From Mycocentrospora acerina (taxonomy: Eukaryota; Ascomycota; Dothideomycetes; Pleosporales), in contig JAKUHH010000389.1 of the NCBI GenBank assembly GCA_022701365.1, positions 186,001 through 250,000 on the forward strand: DNA of 64,000 nt, read 5' to 3'. Under the pieces are notes generated by a model. The model was not told the origin of the DNA. It ran no database searches and was given only the letters and a program-made list of their open reading frames with translations. Below are positions 44,713-56,976 of the stretch, piece by piece; position 1 is the stretch's first letter, and each line of letters starts with the position of its first letter. Both the position numbers and the translations under genes were made by a program.

Positions 44713-46287
44713 GACGAATGGGCGAAAGAATCCAGATGCGCGTTTGTGTATTGGGGGGTGGCAAGGCCGTATCGAAAAGCCGTCCAGTGAAACTTTATGA
44801 CATGTAAGGAAGTACTCAAGGAAAAGTATGGTAGGCGCTAAGAGAACATATAGATCAAAGGTAAATATTGACGCGCCCAAACAAGCACAGGATGCGCCAA
44901 CAATAGCAACAAAACAGTGCTCAGGGGCTATTCTGAATCACAATAGCGGACGAAAAAGACAACAAGAATAGGGTCGTAAGAATAAACAGCAAGAAAAACC
45001 AAGTCGATGAAAGTGGAGGTGAAGGTGATGGTGAAGCGCAACGGTGCCGAGAAGGCGGGTGTAGACGCGATGCTCCACCGAAAAAGAAAGACCGGGGTCT
45101 ACGGATTGGTGCAGACTCACAAGTTTACTCGAGATGTGGTGTTCTCATCCAGATTTCGCGACTGTGTTGTCACGCTCGAATTTGTCCTTTGTTGCTCTTT
45201 GATGGGTTGGCCTTGTTGATGCTCTTGAACACGTGGTATGTGCTAAATTTTACGCGTCGAAGATGGCTGGTATACGAAGTTCTCCACTATCGGGGGCTCA
45301 ACGGGAGCTTCTGGCACTTGCAATTCTTCGAGATGCAGCCCGCGACCATCGTCCCGGGATTTGGGGGGTTGATGATGATGGTGGTGATGCGGGTTTGCTG
45401 GGTTGTTTACCAGACCCAGACGAAGTTCGCGTTCTCTTTGTTCTGTTTAGCGCGCTTTGGGGCGTAGCGTGGTTGCCCTGGCAGGTTGAAGCTGTGCAGT
45501 GTGCTGGACAGAGAACAAGGCAAGCAGCTCCAGCAGCAAGACTATATTCTTCGAGTGTGGCGAGGCGGTCTGGTTGTCATGGGTGCAATTGAGGTTTAGA
45601 CGGGCGTGTCTGCGCTGTCACGACATGGGTGATGCATGAGCTGGTCGATCCTAGTTCGTCTTGCCGAGCCGAACCTTACCCCAACACTCCTCCTGCCCGC
45701 CACTCGCAGTCCCACGCCGCTGACATGTTCAATGCCCATGGCTGCGCTGAGGTGCTCGCGGGTGGCGTTCGAAGTGCGCCCGGGTGGGCAAAGTTAATGA
45801 TACGCCTCCATACAGGCACAAGCCGTACATGACTCCCTGGCGGCTTCGCTTGGATGCGAGGTGGGGGCCATTGCAAGTCGTGCCAGAAGCGGTTCACGCT
45901 GGCGTCTGGAGTTTGATCTGCATCGAGGCTCAAAGGCAGCATTGTCTGGCGGGCCCATGCCCTGTGGATATGCCCGCGCCTGTTCTGGTCAGTACCAAGA
46001 GTGGCTGCTCGATGGCAGATTTGTCAAAGTGTTGAGTGCTGCGTCAGGTACGGGTGTGCCTAAGAATGACCCTAGTGGCTAGCCTGATAGCGTATGCGGT
46101 CCGCCACTCTAGGGCGCGCGGTGGCTTTAGTCGGACGCCGTGTTCTCGAACTTTTTATAGACGCCCTGTTGCGACAGCTGAAGCCCGATTCCGCAATACA
46201 TAAAAGACGCTGGCCTCCCTGCTCCCAGCCCCAATCCCACCCCAAACCCTCCAACACACCCAACCCACGCATCTTCCCAGCTTCAAA
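44713..46287. other. 1.57-kb divergent intergenic region (SUN gene / epimerase)
   Basis: No convincing gene is seen. ORFs at 45007-45219 and 45233-45592 (+) overlap in different frames and lack a domain or clean introns. Both promoters should lie here. The last 80 bp before 46288 are C-rich leader. Confidence 0.45.
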
Positions 46288-47551
46288 ATGGTCGTCGGAT
46301 CTGTTCTCGTCACTGGGTCAGTGTGCCCCTCCACCCCACCTGCCACCTGCCCCAAGCTCCCAAGCTTCGCGCAATCCAACGCAGCGCCGTGCTGACCCCC
46401 TTTTAGTGGCACAGGCTACATTGGCTCCTTCACAACCCTTGCTCTCCTCGAGGCCGACTACAAGGTCGTCATCGTCGACAACCTGTACAACTCCAACCGC
46501 GAGGTCCTCAACCGCATCGAGCTCATCAGCGGCAAGCGACCCGAGTTCTACGAGCTCGACATCCAGGACGAGGCTGCCCTCGACAAGGTCTTCAAGGAGC
46601 ACCCAGACATTGACAATGTCATCCACTTTGCCGCCCTCAAGGCACGCTCTCTCCCGTCCAGCCTCGATGTCCAGTAGCTAACAGCACCCCCAGGCGGTCG
46701 GCGAGTCCGGCGAGATCCCCCTCACATACTACCGCGTCAACGTCGGCGGCTCCGTCTCGCTCCTCTCTGCCATGACCAAGAACAATGTCACAAACATTGT
46801 CTTCTCCTCCTCTGCCACTGTCTACGGCGACGCCACCCGCGTCCCCGGCATGATCCCTATCCCCGAGCACTGCCCCATTGGCCCCACCAACACATACGGC
46901 CGCACAAAGTCCACCGTCGAGAGCGTCATCACCGACGAGATTGAGGCGCAGCGCAACAGGGCCAACAAGGCCGGCAAGCCCGAGGAAGCCAAGAAGTGGA
47001 ACGCCGCCCTGCTGCGCTACTTCAACCCCGCCGGTGCCCACCCCAGCGGCATCATGGGCGAGAACCCCCTCGGCGTGCCCTACAACCTGCTCCCCCTGCT
47101 CGCCCAAGTCGCCATTGGCAAGCGTGAGAAGCTCCTCGTCTTCGGCGACGACTACGACTCCAAGGACGGCACCGCCATCCGCGACTACATCCACGTTCTT
47201 GACCTGGCCCGTGGTCACCTGCAGGCACTCAACTACCTGCGCGAGCAGCAGCCTGGTGTCCGCGCCTGGAACTTGGGCACCGGCAAGGGCTCCACCGTCT
47301 TGGAGATGATCAAGGCGTTTAGCGACGTCGTCGGACGCGAGTTGCCATATGAGCTTGCACCAAGGCGACAGGGCGATGTGCTCAACCTGACAGCGCAGGC
47401 CAAGCGTGCAAACGAGGACCTCAACTTTGAGACAAAATTCACCCTCGAGGATGCGTGTGCGGACCTGTGGAAGTGGACCGAGAACAACCCCGAGGGCTAC
47501 GGGCAGCAGCCCCCCAAGGAGTTTGTTGAGGCGCTGAAGAAGAAGGCATAA
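46288..47551 (+). CDS. GALE: UDP-glucose 4-epimerase
   Basis: Three exons (46288-46316, 46407-46641, 46694-47551) encode 373 residues. This is the length of a single-domain epimerase, without the mutarotase domain of yeast Gal10. The NAD-binding motif VTGGTGYIGS is at residues 8-17, the catalytic Ser in FSSSATVYG (about 128) and Tyr156/Lys160 in NTYGRTK. RYFNPAGAHPSG and the C-terminal WNLGTGKGSTVLEMI bind the UDP-sugar. It interconverts UDP-glucose and UDP-galactose (Leloir pathway and galactan/galactosaminogalactan supply). Intron 2 begins GC rather than GT (AAG|gcacgc...cccag), a rare but genuine splice class. No GT in the vicinity would keep the conserved HFAALKAVGES. Confidence 0.95.
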
Positions 47552-47868
47552 AGGACATGTCGATTTGATTGGAGAGAGGGGAAAATTGCGCACTCGGGTG
47601 CTTGAGATGGTGGATGTAATGGATAAACATAACATAGATTTACGAAGACAAATAACTATACAAAGTATAAAGGCCATGATATCCTTGAGCTTCTCTCCCT
47701 ACGACTCTGTGACAAGTCTTGTAATTTGTTTCTGCACTGGTGGTCTTTGAATGAGTCTTTCAAACATGATGCTCTCTCTTAAACTAACGTCGAGACTGGT
47801 ATATGCCATGGTTACGACTATCTCTTCAACCGTGTCTACATGTAACTAATCATACACTGAACACATGT
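47552..47868. other. intergenic between convergent genes
   Basis: The interval is 317 bp of AT-rich 3' flank shared by the epimerase and the Arc1-like gene. No gene is seen. Confidence 0.5.
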
Positions 47869-49510
47869 CTATCGTACAATGGCGTTCTTGAGCGTAGTCA
47901 CACTGCACAACCCAGCCGCCGTCTTGAGCTTCGCGACGCCAGACTTCTTCTCTGCGCCCTCACCCGCGAGCTGTGGTACTTCGCCAACATTGAATCCAAC
48001 CTCCAGCGCATCCGTTGTCGTGAACCCTGGCTGGATCGTCTCCCAAATCTTCTTCTTGGGGTTCAGCACTGCCTCGGGCTCACCCTCCCACCCCTCAAAG
48101 AACACTCGGTCTCCAGCCTTGGAGTCTGCCGGTGGGTTGACCAACTCTACAGGACCCTTGTGGCTATCCTCGCCCTCAACAACCTTTGGCGACGCAGCAA
48201 GGACCATGGCGCATGACTTGACGCCGCGCATGGTGACGGGCTTGAGATTGCAGACGGCGACAATCTTACGGTTCTGCATCTCTGCGAGTGGGATCAGTCC
48301 GTTAAGACCGGAGCACACCGTACGGACAATCTGGCCTTCGTATTCGGAGGTGTTGTCTGTTCCCGGGGCATCGCCGCAGGCAATTGTGCTGACAAACAGG
48401 GAATCTGCGTTCGGGTGTGTCTCAGCCTTGAGAATATGACCAACACGGAGATCGATGAGGGCAGGAGAAAGGGGCTTCTCGACTGGGGCACTATGGCTAG
48501 GTTAGTATCTTCATCTGTTGTGAGACTTGGGAGACAAACGCTTTCTGTGGCTTGGGCTGCTTCTCTTTCTTCTCCTTTTTCTTGGTTGGTACACCCTCTG
48601 GTGGCCCTCCAGTCGTGGGCTTGCCAGTCACTGTTGACGCAATCGCCTCACCAGCCGCTTGTACCTTGTCCTTGACCTTCTCCTTCTTGTTCTTCTTGCC
48701 CTCGGCACCTTGGTCTCCGGTAAGAGTCGTTGGTGTCGCACTCGAAGCAGCAGCATTTGCCGCAGCGGCCTCCTTCTCCTTCTTCTTTCGCTCCTTCTCC
48801 GCCTTTGCGTCTACAGGTTTTATCTTGAAAATTACATTGTCCAGGTCAATGTTGACCTTCTCATCTAGTTTTAGGCCGAACAGGGGCGAGTTCTGGACAA
48901 AGTCGACATGACGGACAATGTGGTGATATCCCTGCTCTCCAGTCCTCTCCTCGTCGCTCCACTTTGATACCACTGGCGCCAGCTTCTGGTAAATGGCAAT
49001 GTCGGCGACAGAAGGCTTTGCGCCGAGGACGGTGGTTCGGCTCGAGAGGTGTGTGTTAAGTGACGACAGGCGTTCAGAAGACTTGGCAGCGTCCTCGGTG
49101 GGGGAGGCGATGTGGGCGGCAGTGACAAGCCATTGGGAGAGCTCAGCTTTCTCGGCGTCCGTGTAGGTAATGTCGGGGAAGAGGGCTTGCGAGGCCTTGA
49201 CGCCGTCGGTCTCAGAGGTGGCGTTGTTTGGGGCGTGGGTCTTGAGGTAGGTGACCAGGCTCTCGTCAAGAGGTGCGCTCGCCATGTTGGACAGGAATGT
49301 GCGCTGGAAAAAGTTGACGGCGAGGGGCTGTAGTGGGGTAAAGAAGGTGGGCGCGGGGCGGGCTGTTATATGTGATTTGGTGCGGAACTGGCCTCGAGCT
49401 GATTGTGAGGCTGAGCTGAGCTGAAAAGGGCGCAAATGTGAGGCTGGCTGAAGTCGTGTGCGAAGAGAGGACAATGCAGCTGAGGATTTGTGGACATGCA
49501 TGATAGACAC
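47869..49510 (-). CDS. ARC1: Arc1/AIMP1-type tRNA-binding aminoacylation cofactor
   Basis: Exons 49510-48540 and 48490-47869 (50-bp intron) encode 530 residues from the first ATG, or 455 from the Met at 49285 (MASAPLDESLVTYLK). Residues after that Met form a GST-C-like domain (AKPSVADIAIYQKLAPVV), then a Lys/Ala-rich linker (KKEKEAAAANAAASS, KKNKKEKVKDK), then a C-terminal EMAP-II/OB-fold tRNA-binding domain (LIDLRVGHILKAETHPNADS, then KIVAVCNLKPVTMRGVKSCA). In yeast, Arc1 gathers MetRS and GluRS and delivers tRNA in the cytosol. The 75 residues upstream of the second Met contain nine Arg/Lys and no Asp/Glu, like a mitochondrial presequence, so dual initiation and dual targeting are possible. 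Confidence 0.9.
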
Positions 49511-49968
49511 GCTTGAGTCAACACACCAAAATTCACCACTTCACCGCGGGGCAGGCACGACCATCACGCACAGGCCATCGCGACCGTGGTTTGTCTCCAG
49601 ACGCGTCTAGGCGAGCTAGGACTTGTCCGTCGCATTGTTCAGCATTTACTGACTGCAAACTCTCGGTCTCCCTGAAGCCCAATACTGGGGTTGGGCAGAT
49701 CAAGGAGCTCGATTCGAGATGGAGTCGCCAACAGGAAGGCCATTCCAGACGCAAATGCAAATGCAAATGCAAGTGTAGCCATGTCCCATGTCCCACGTCT
49801 CTTGCATGCGCCAGCCTGCTGTTGGGCAGCATCAAGCTGGGACCCATGTGTGCCTGTAGGCAAAGCTCAGATGATGCATTCGTTGTTGTTTGTTGCCTGA
49901 AGCTTCCCGCGTGTATAAATCTCCCGTCGACCAAAGAGCTTCCCCGCAACACCACGCTCCAAAACAAC

Positions 49969-50827
49969 ATGGCTGAAGAAGACTCCCCAGACGTCCCCCA
50001 TGGGAGAAAGAGGTTCATCCCTCTGGGTACGCCAGCTACATCTGACCCCGTATTTCATTCTAACACGCGGCAGAAAACAACCCAGAGGTCATGTCCTCGC
50101 TGGTTCACAAGCTTGGCCTTTCAGAGAAGCTCGCATTCCATGACGTCTTCAGCATTGACGAGCCAGAACTGCTTGCCTTTGTTCCCCGCCCTGCACATGC
50201 CCTTCTCCTCGTATTCCCTGTGAGCGACACATACGAAAAGTTCCGTGTCCAGGAAGACAGAGATCAGCCAGAGTATCAGGGCCATGGTCCCGACGAGGAG
50301 GTCGTCTGGTACAAGCAGACTATTGGAAACGCATGCGGACTCATAGGCCTGCTGCATGGCGTTTCCAACGGCGTGGCACGCTCCAATATTGGTATGTTGC
50401 CACAAACCTTCAACATGCAGCAAGCACAAGCTGACTAAATACAGTGCCCGGCTCAAACTTGTCCAAACTCCTCGACGACGCTATTCCCCTCAACCCTGTC
50501 GACCGCGCCAATCTCCTCTACGAATCTGAAGCACTTGAGAGTGCGCACCGAGCTGCCGCAAGTGTGGGAGATACCGGTGCTCCTGCTGCCGAAGACAACG
50601 TTGATCTACACTATGTCTGTTTCGTCAAATCAGAGAACAACAACCTCTGGGAGCTAGATGGCCGGCGCAAGGGTCCTCTAAACCGTGGACAGTTGTCTCC
50701 AGACGAGGATGTGCTGGGCGAGAACGCCCTCAACCTAGGCGTCCGCAGCTTTCTCAAACGCGAGACAGAAGCTGGAAAGGGAGACTTGAGATTCAGTCTC
50801 ATTGTTCTCGCAGAGTCTCTGGACTAG
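49969..50827 (+). CDS. YUH1: ubiquitin C-terminal hydrolase (UCH family, peptidase C12)
   Basis: Three exons (49969-50026, 50074-50391, 50445-50827) encode 252 residues, a normal UCH-L1/L3 length. The active site is complete: Gln101 and Cys107 in QTIGNACG, His181 in NVDLHYVCFV, and Asp197 in LWELDGRRKGP. The N-terminal FIPLENNPEVMSSLVHKLGL is the typical family start. The enzyme trims small adducts and ubiquitin/Nedd8 precursors. A gcaaat hexanucleotide repeats about four times at 49748-49772 in the leader. The 5' end of this gene faces that of the ARC1-like gene (458 bp between ATGs), so the two share a divergent control region. Confidence 0.95.
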
Positions 50828-51851
50828 GCACTCAAGGACGACAAAGTGGAGTAAACTGAGCGGGTTCAGAGGGAAGAGGTAGAAGCTTGAGTGTTTAGCA
50901 TGATCCTTGAGGGATAGTCCGCAAGATGGCTGGCAGCGGCATTTACTGAATGCGGTTGACATGTTCAGTTTCAGTTCTTGACATAGCGTTGTCCATTAGA
51001 GGGCACGGACGCAATATTAGACTGAAGTGGGCTATAAAACGGGAACGCAGCCACTGTCTAATGTCTAACGTGCGGTCTGTGTTATTTCCTCTACCAACCT
51101 TTGGTAACAAAGGGCCTTCTCATCTCATCTTTCCGGGTATCCGGGACTTTGTTCGATCAGAGTCATGCACTGACCGCTATTCTGCTCCGCTTCTCTTTTA
51201 CTGTTCCTGGACCCCTGGGGTCATCAGGCATACCCTAGTGGGAAGCCGCGTAATAATGGAAAGAAATAATGACAACACCCACTGTTTTTGAAGCGGTAAA
51301 TGTATGGTATCTACTTATCGCCCCCCTTTTTGTGGATGATGAAGCTTTACCATTCTTTGCGTGTCATGATAGCAAATGCATTCAGTGTTCAACATTCAAC
51401 AATTCCTTGAGTCTGTGGGGGCTCATCCGAAGTATCTCCATCTTCGGTATCCCCGATAACGTGACCTACCAAGTAATCTAAAGGTGGCTATCAAAATATA
51501 TAGAAACTCCAAGCACGTGTCCCTGTCACCTTCTTCTCTTGAAGTGAATCTCGATGAAAATCAAGGGCTAGTTATTTTCACGGTAGATGAGTGGTCACTC
51601 CTTGAGCAGGCCCTGTCTTGTGTGCTGCTGTCATTGGATTATGAAGAGATCTTCGTGCTGCAGGATCCCAGCATTAATGGCACAAAATTCAATACGCAGG
51701 TTACATCGACCTGGGTGTATCAGACTGAGTGGTGACATTCATAGCAGTGTATGCCCTGCAAAAAAAAAGCTTGATTTCTTTGTATCTGTGTCTCCAGGGT
51801 ATCAATGGTGAAACAAGAGCGGGTTGTTGTGACCTCTACTCCTCTTCCTTT
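50828..51851. other. intergenic between convergent genes
   Basis: This 1-kb stretch lies between the UCH and SDR genes. An open frame at 51484-51735 (+) starts at GTG and lacks any recognised domain. No gene is supported. Confidence 0.45.
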
Positions 51852-52811
51852 CTAACCAGCCAAGGCAAGGATTCTTGCCAAAACTTCATCGTCACTGGGT
51901 CCGTCTCCCTTGATAGCCTGATATGCCGGTGCGAGTATCGTCTTCTCAATCTCCTTGTACTTGCCTTCGCAGACGAAGATCGACTCTCCGTGTCGGGACT
52001 CATCAACCATGAGGTAAGCAACCGCACGAGCAACCACAGCAGTGGATTGGGCATCGTATGAGACTGCCTTTAGGAGGTCTCCAAGATTGGGTAGAACTTG
52101 AGTTGCCGTCCATGATGGGACGAGACTGTTGATGCGGATGGGTAGGCCGGCTACTTCTACGAGGCGCGCGATGCTACGGGCAAAACCGATGACACCGCTC
52201 TTGGCCGTTGCTGAGGCGGGTTGTCAGCTTGAAATATATGTAGAAATAGCGACTTGATCACTTACAGTAGTCGACAGCTCGGACGGGGTGTAAGCCAGTG
52301 CTGGATCCCATGATGACCACACTTCCACCTTCAGGCTGCTGCTTCAGGTAGTGAACAGCAAGGGTAGCAGTGTTGACGACACTATTCAAGTTGATGTCCA
52401 ATGTGTCTTTGCTTGGCTCCTTTGGGTCACCCTTCTCGTCCACCTCAAGGGCTAGGTAGTCGGCACGCGGGCCAATTCCAGCATTGGCAAAAACGTAGTC
52501 AATTCTGCCATGTTTGTCTTTTGCTGCCTTGAAGAGCTTTGTGAGATCTGTCCAGCTCTTGACGTCGGTTTGAACGAAAAGAAAGTCGCCGGTGGTGGGG
52601 GGCGCTTGGATATCGCCACTGACGACTGAGGCTCCAAGGGATACCAGCAGCTCGATTGTAGCAAGACCAATGCCAGATGAACCACCTGTGAAGATAAAAC
52701 GTTAGTTCCAAATATCAATGGCATATTGCTTGGAGAGGCGGCACCTGTGATGATGGCAACCTTGCCCTTGAATTTGTTAAGGTCTTCGTCTTTAATGAGA
52801 AAGTCTGACAT
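51852..52811 (-). CDS. short-chain dehydrogenase/reductase, 15-PGDH-like
   Basis: Three exons (52811-52745, 52685-52266, 52210-51852) encode 281 residues. The classical SDR features are all present: TGGSSGIG at residues 22-29, Asp47 ending strand 2 (which favours NAD over NADP), NAG at 90-92, catalytic Ser150 or Ser151, and Tyr162/Lys166 in DYSTAKSG. The size and layout match fungal 15-hydroxyprostaglandin-dehydrogenase-like SDRs, whose substrates are mostly unknown. Oxidation of a secondary alcohol is inference. It is probably cytosolic or mitochondrial, with no signal peptide. The gene is divergent from the rhodopsin-domain gene with 1.4 kb between. Confidence 0.92.
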
Positions 52812-54231
52812 GTTGGAAAGCTTTTTGCGTATTTTAGGAGACAAGATTTGGAGTCTTGGAATTCAAGAGAGGGGCGAATTCCCCAGACATACCACGTTGG
52901 CCCTTTTGACAGGTGGATCAAACCTTCTGCAAGGCTACCTAGGTGAACACGTACTGAGACTCACACTCTATCCATGCCAGAAACCAGCCGTGTCGGGGGG
53001 AACCCGGCGTGGGGTCCGCGATCCAATCAAGAGATGAGAGGAGTGGCCAGATGCCGGTGGACTGCCAGACTTAGGAAGACGGCATAACACATTGAGAGGA
53101 CACTAGACCAAAAGAACACGATTGTAGGTGTAAAAACGACCATGCAACCCGTTTTAATTTTGAGATGAGAAAATTGTTCAAGACCTCTAGGAATAACGCA
53201 ATTGTATCCCAACTAAGGCACTTTGGTGTGCAAGAAAATTTGGTTACCATGCATTTTCATAATCCTAGAGGTTGCGCTATAGTCGGGCCGGTTATGGATG
53301 CGCCCCTGCCTAGAGAACGCACAGGAGCGAAAGTGGTTCGAGAGAATCAAAACCGGATTTCTGACGCAAGAGGAAGGGGATACCATCCTTTCCAGTCCCA
53401 GTTTTTGTTCCGAAAGCATTGAGTGGATTGGAGACTAATCGTAAACATGCAATCCCCTGACCTAATTCAGATCCCAGCACTGGCTCGAGGAGTTTTTGCT
53501 GTCCTGTGTCAAGCGACGTTAGCGGAAAGACATCACATGTAAAGGCTAACGCGGGTCGATGGGAGTTAGAAAGCTTGTCACTCAAATGCCGGGTGATAAC
53601 GCTATTCATGGGCGATTCCTAGCGCGGAAGTGGGCCGTTTGGTCTGACTACTGACTAATTCTACGAACCATAATCCCACAAACCGTCATCATGGGCTCTA
53701 TGACGAGGTTGGTCATCACAGCTCTCTGCAGAAGAACACGATGTGAAGTTCAGAGCGAGGAACTCAGAGTAAGGAGAACAGAACGAGCTTCTGAATGACT
53801 CGAGGCGCGGTCCAGACACCTGGGTCGCACGGGCCAAAAGCCACTTATGGGCCCTCAGGCGTGGATCTTTCACGCCTGACCCGACCATATTTATCCTAAA
53901 AACGGGACGGGTTGAAGCGACTCTCAGCGTCCGAAGTCGTTCCTAACAACAGCCGTGCACGAGTTGACTTCATTTCCCCCAACTAACATGTCTAGACTGG
54001 AAAAGATCTGCGATGGATGGAAATCCTTCATTTGGACACTACTACTTCGCAGACCAACCATTTTGGAGTGGTCGATTGTCCACAAGCACGAAGGCGTTAG
54101 TTTAGTGACCTTCGCCTCATATATATCTAACGATCCGGTTTAGCTGAGAGTCTCGAACTAGCTGCCTATTTTGTTCTTCGTCATCTTCTCCATTGTTATC
54201 CACCCAGAACACACTTCTTTTGGCCGCAATC
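52812..54231. other. 1.4-kb divergent intergenic region
   Basis: The interval separates the SDR and rhodopsin-domain genes. No gene, repeat array or clear motif cluster was found. A short ORF at 53955-54143 (+) could be a leader uORF of the downstream gene. Confidence 0.4.
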
Positions 54232-55534
54232 ATGGCTACCGTCGCAGTGAAAGGAGATGGCGTGGCACTCCTATACGCTGCGATCATTCTATTAGTCTTG
54301 AGCTGGATCACATTCTCCATGCGCATTGGAGTACGAGTATGGCGAAAGGCCTTTGGTATGGATGATTACCTGATGCTCGTTGGACTTGTATGTACGCCAG
54401 AAGCCAGGATAACGGAACAGTGGGCTGACCCTTCAAGATCCTTTTCTCCGTCACAGCCACCCTTTGCATTGTTTGTTGCTTCTATGGCTCTGGGCAATTC
54501 GCTGCCGAACTACCTGCCACCACGAAGATGAAAGGAATCAAGGTACGTCACTTCAATCCCCTCGAACAAAAACTTGAAGGTACAAACCTGATCATGTTCA
54601 GATATTTTACGTTGCGGAGTACTTTTACGCCGTTGGCGCCATGTTCATCAAATGTAGCATTGCAGTGACGCTTCTGCGTATCGCCGCTGCTCGTCGTCGG
54701 TTCAATTGGTCCATTTGGGCAATTATAGGCGCTACATGCATTGCCGCTCTTGTCTTCTGTGTTGGCATAGCTAACATCTGTATGTACAACCCACATCCAG
54801 CAAGGAAACTACCACTAATCGTTGCAAAGGCCATCCCATTGGAACATTGTGGGGTGAAGCCAATGGCACATGTAACCTCAAGCTGAACAGCGACGTCAGC
54901 TTATTCTTCTCAGCCATCGAGATTGTGACCGACTGGAGCTTGGCTATTTTGCCAGCTGTCTTGCTGTGGAATGTCCAGATGAAGAGCAAAGTGAAGAGTT
55001 CAGTGGCTGTCATCCTTGCACTGGCGTCTTTGTAAGCTCCTACACCCGTAGCTTGTTTACATCGCTGACTTTATCATCAGTGCGAGCTGCGCAACGATTG
55101 TCCGGCTCAGGTATCTCGCCCTTTACAGCGATCCAGGAGAATTCATGTACAGCACCGGTAAGATCGGCTTCTGGTCCCTCATGGAAGAAGGGATCGGTAT
55201 CATTGCTGGCTCGCTGCCTGCCCTTCGTCCTCTCCTCTCCCTCCGAATCTCGATCACCTCTAGTAGGACACCCACCGGTGCCCCAGCCTCGACCAACACA
55301 TTCCCTTCATCAAGGAGCAGGAAACCCGCGTCGCGCTCAGATATCACAATGATGGATACTTTCCACCAGTTGGGCGACAACGACGACGTTGAGTTTGGTG
55401 ATGGAGACAGCCAGAAGAATATCGTGAAGGAAACTAGGTACACGATAACATCAAGCCACGTCGATGTTAAGGAGGAGGGGCGAAAACAAAGTGAGAACTT
55501 GGGCTGGAACCACAAGGACTCTGCGAACACCTAA
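54232..55534 (+). CDS. fungal rhodopsin-domain (PTH11-related) integral membrane protein
   Basis: Five exons (54232-54387, 54438-54542, 54602-54779, 54830-55031, 55081-55534) encode 364 residues. Seven hydrophobic helices are seen, with family signatures WRKAFGMDDYLMLVGL after helix 1, KCSIAVTLLRIAAARRRFNW in the middle, and SDVSLFFSAIEIVTDWSLAI followed by LYSDPGEFMYSTGKIGFWSL late. This is the fungal rhodopsin domain shared by PTH11-like putative receptors. No CFEM domain is present. The C-terminal tail (about residue 290 on) is Ser/Thr/Asp-rich. A signalling role at the plasma membrane is inferred from relatives, and the ligand is unknown. Such genes are often in expanded, fast-evolving families. 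Confidence 0.88.
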
Positions 55535-55940
55535 TGAGTTGTGTCTACGATTATCAACGTTTCTCGAATTCTCGCCTCTATGCTTATGAACGAGGTCGCT
55601 GGAGGACGGTAGAACCGTACAGCTCAGATATTGCTGGCAATGTCAGGATAGAATTTCCCCCGACAGCATAACTGAAGCGATCGACTTATTCAGCCTGAAG
55701 ACTGTGGTTTTATGAGCAGGGCAGCGCTCAATAACCAAACTCAAAAGTAACCTAACCGAGTTGTATCTACCGGAGTACAACAAGAACAGCAGCGTGTTAC
55801 GAGTAAGAAGGGGGCTCAGGCCAGCTCCAATTGAATATTGATAGCAGTAGCAACAGCTCATGTAGACGAAGGGGAGATGGAGAGAAAGTGGTGATGGAAC
55901 ATCTCTTTATTGGTGTCATCGATTTCCTTCGGCTATACTC
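55535..55940. other. intergenic between convergent genes
   Basis: The interval is 406 bp of 3' flank with no coding or repeat signal. Confidence 0.5.
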
Positions 55941-56976
55941 TCAAAAGTTATCTACCTTGACCTCTTTTCCTTCTTTCAAAGGCAAATATACCTTCTCCCA
56001 CAGCTCAGTACGCTCTCCAAGAAAGTACGTAAGGCTCACATTTTGCATACCTGCTTCCGCTTCACCAGCCATGTTCTCGAGCTGTGAGATGATGTTCTCC
56101 AAACCTAGGGCTTTGCCGGTCGCTTGAGTGGTCCCTGCCTCCAACGATACATGAACAATATGTATGTGAAAGTGATAGTATGTCGGTTGATCTTTCTCTT
56201 CATCAGCCTGGTTGTATGAATGTGTTGTGAAAATAAGGCCGAGACTTACAGTGAACATAAAGTTTCAGCTGATCCTTCTCAATTTCCGGGTAAAGCTTGA
56301 CTGTCGCATCCAACATCTTTTCCCGCATATGCTGGACCCACCCCACCATATCCTTGCGCAAATCCCTCACACTCCAAATATCCCGCCGCTCTACAATGCC
56401 CAGCAGATGCAGACTTCCCATTGTCTTGCGGTCCCAGTTCAAATCTGGAGCGAGGAGAAACCCTTCTTCGCCTGTCTCACGGTACATGACGTCCTCCTGC
56501 TCGGCCCGCCCTTCGATGATGTTAAACACCCAGTCCAACGCGCCTTTTTCGCGCTGGGCCTGCATGTACGGACGCACATATTGCGCATAGATTGTTGGTG
56601 TCTCAGTCACAATGCGGACGCCCTGGGCTTCGTATTTTTTGACATGTTTTGGTGTGCATGGGTAGATGAGGTTGAGTTTGAAGTCTGGCGGGTTGTCACC
56701 TTCCGTTGGGTTGGAATTTGCGAGAAACCAGGCATATATGTCGTTTGCACCAAGATTTTTAATATTGCGCAGGGACGTGGAGAAGCTGGTCAGCGTAGGT
56801 TCATCAGTGGCGAAGGCGGCGCGTTCGGCGATTAGGAGGGCTGGCTTAGAGTCGATGGTGCCGAGAAGGGAGATACGGCGGCCAGCTTGGTCGGTGTTCA
56901 AGAGGCGCGTGAGATGGAACTTGGGGATCAAGGACTCGACGTGGGCTGCTATTTCTGGTGGTGTGGTTGATGTCAT
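55941..56976 (-). CDS. DCS1: scavenger mRNA-decapping enzyme DcpS
   Basis: Exons 56976-56250 and 56191-55941 (58-bp intron) encode 325 residues. The HIT catalytic motif is His249-x-His251-x-His253 in TYYHFHIHIVHV, preceded by KLYVHYQP. The N-terminal half has the dimer/domain-swap region, and LNLIYPCTPKHVKKY with GSLHLLGIVERRDIWSVRDL are typical DcpS segments. The enzyme hydrolyses m7GpppN left after 3'-5' mRNA decay, in cytosol and nucleus. The intron acceptor was chosen at aaag|ATCAACC. Two nearer AGs would create a stop or break the conserved YQPTYYHF. The gene is divergent from POLD4, with 530 bp between ATGs. Confidence 0.93.

Noticed and set aside
45007..45592. Two + strand ORFs between the SUN gene and the epimerase
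   Set aside because: Different overlapping frames, no plausible splice joining them, and no recognised domain. The region must also hold two divergent promoters.
51484..51735. 84-codon frame with mixed, protein-like composition
   Set aside because: It starts at GTG, lacks flanking exons I could join in frame, and lies between two convergent 3' ends.
46288..56976. Secondary-metabolite gene cluster (epimerase, SDR, rhodopsin-domain protein)
   Set aside because: There is no PKS, NRPS, terpene synthase, P450 or cluster regulator nearby, and the neighbours are housekeeping genes (ARC1, UCH, DcpS).
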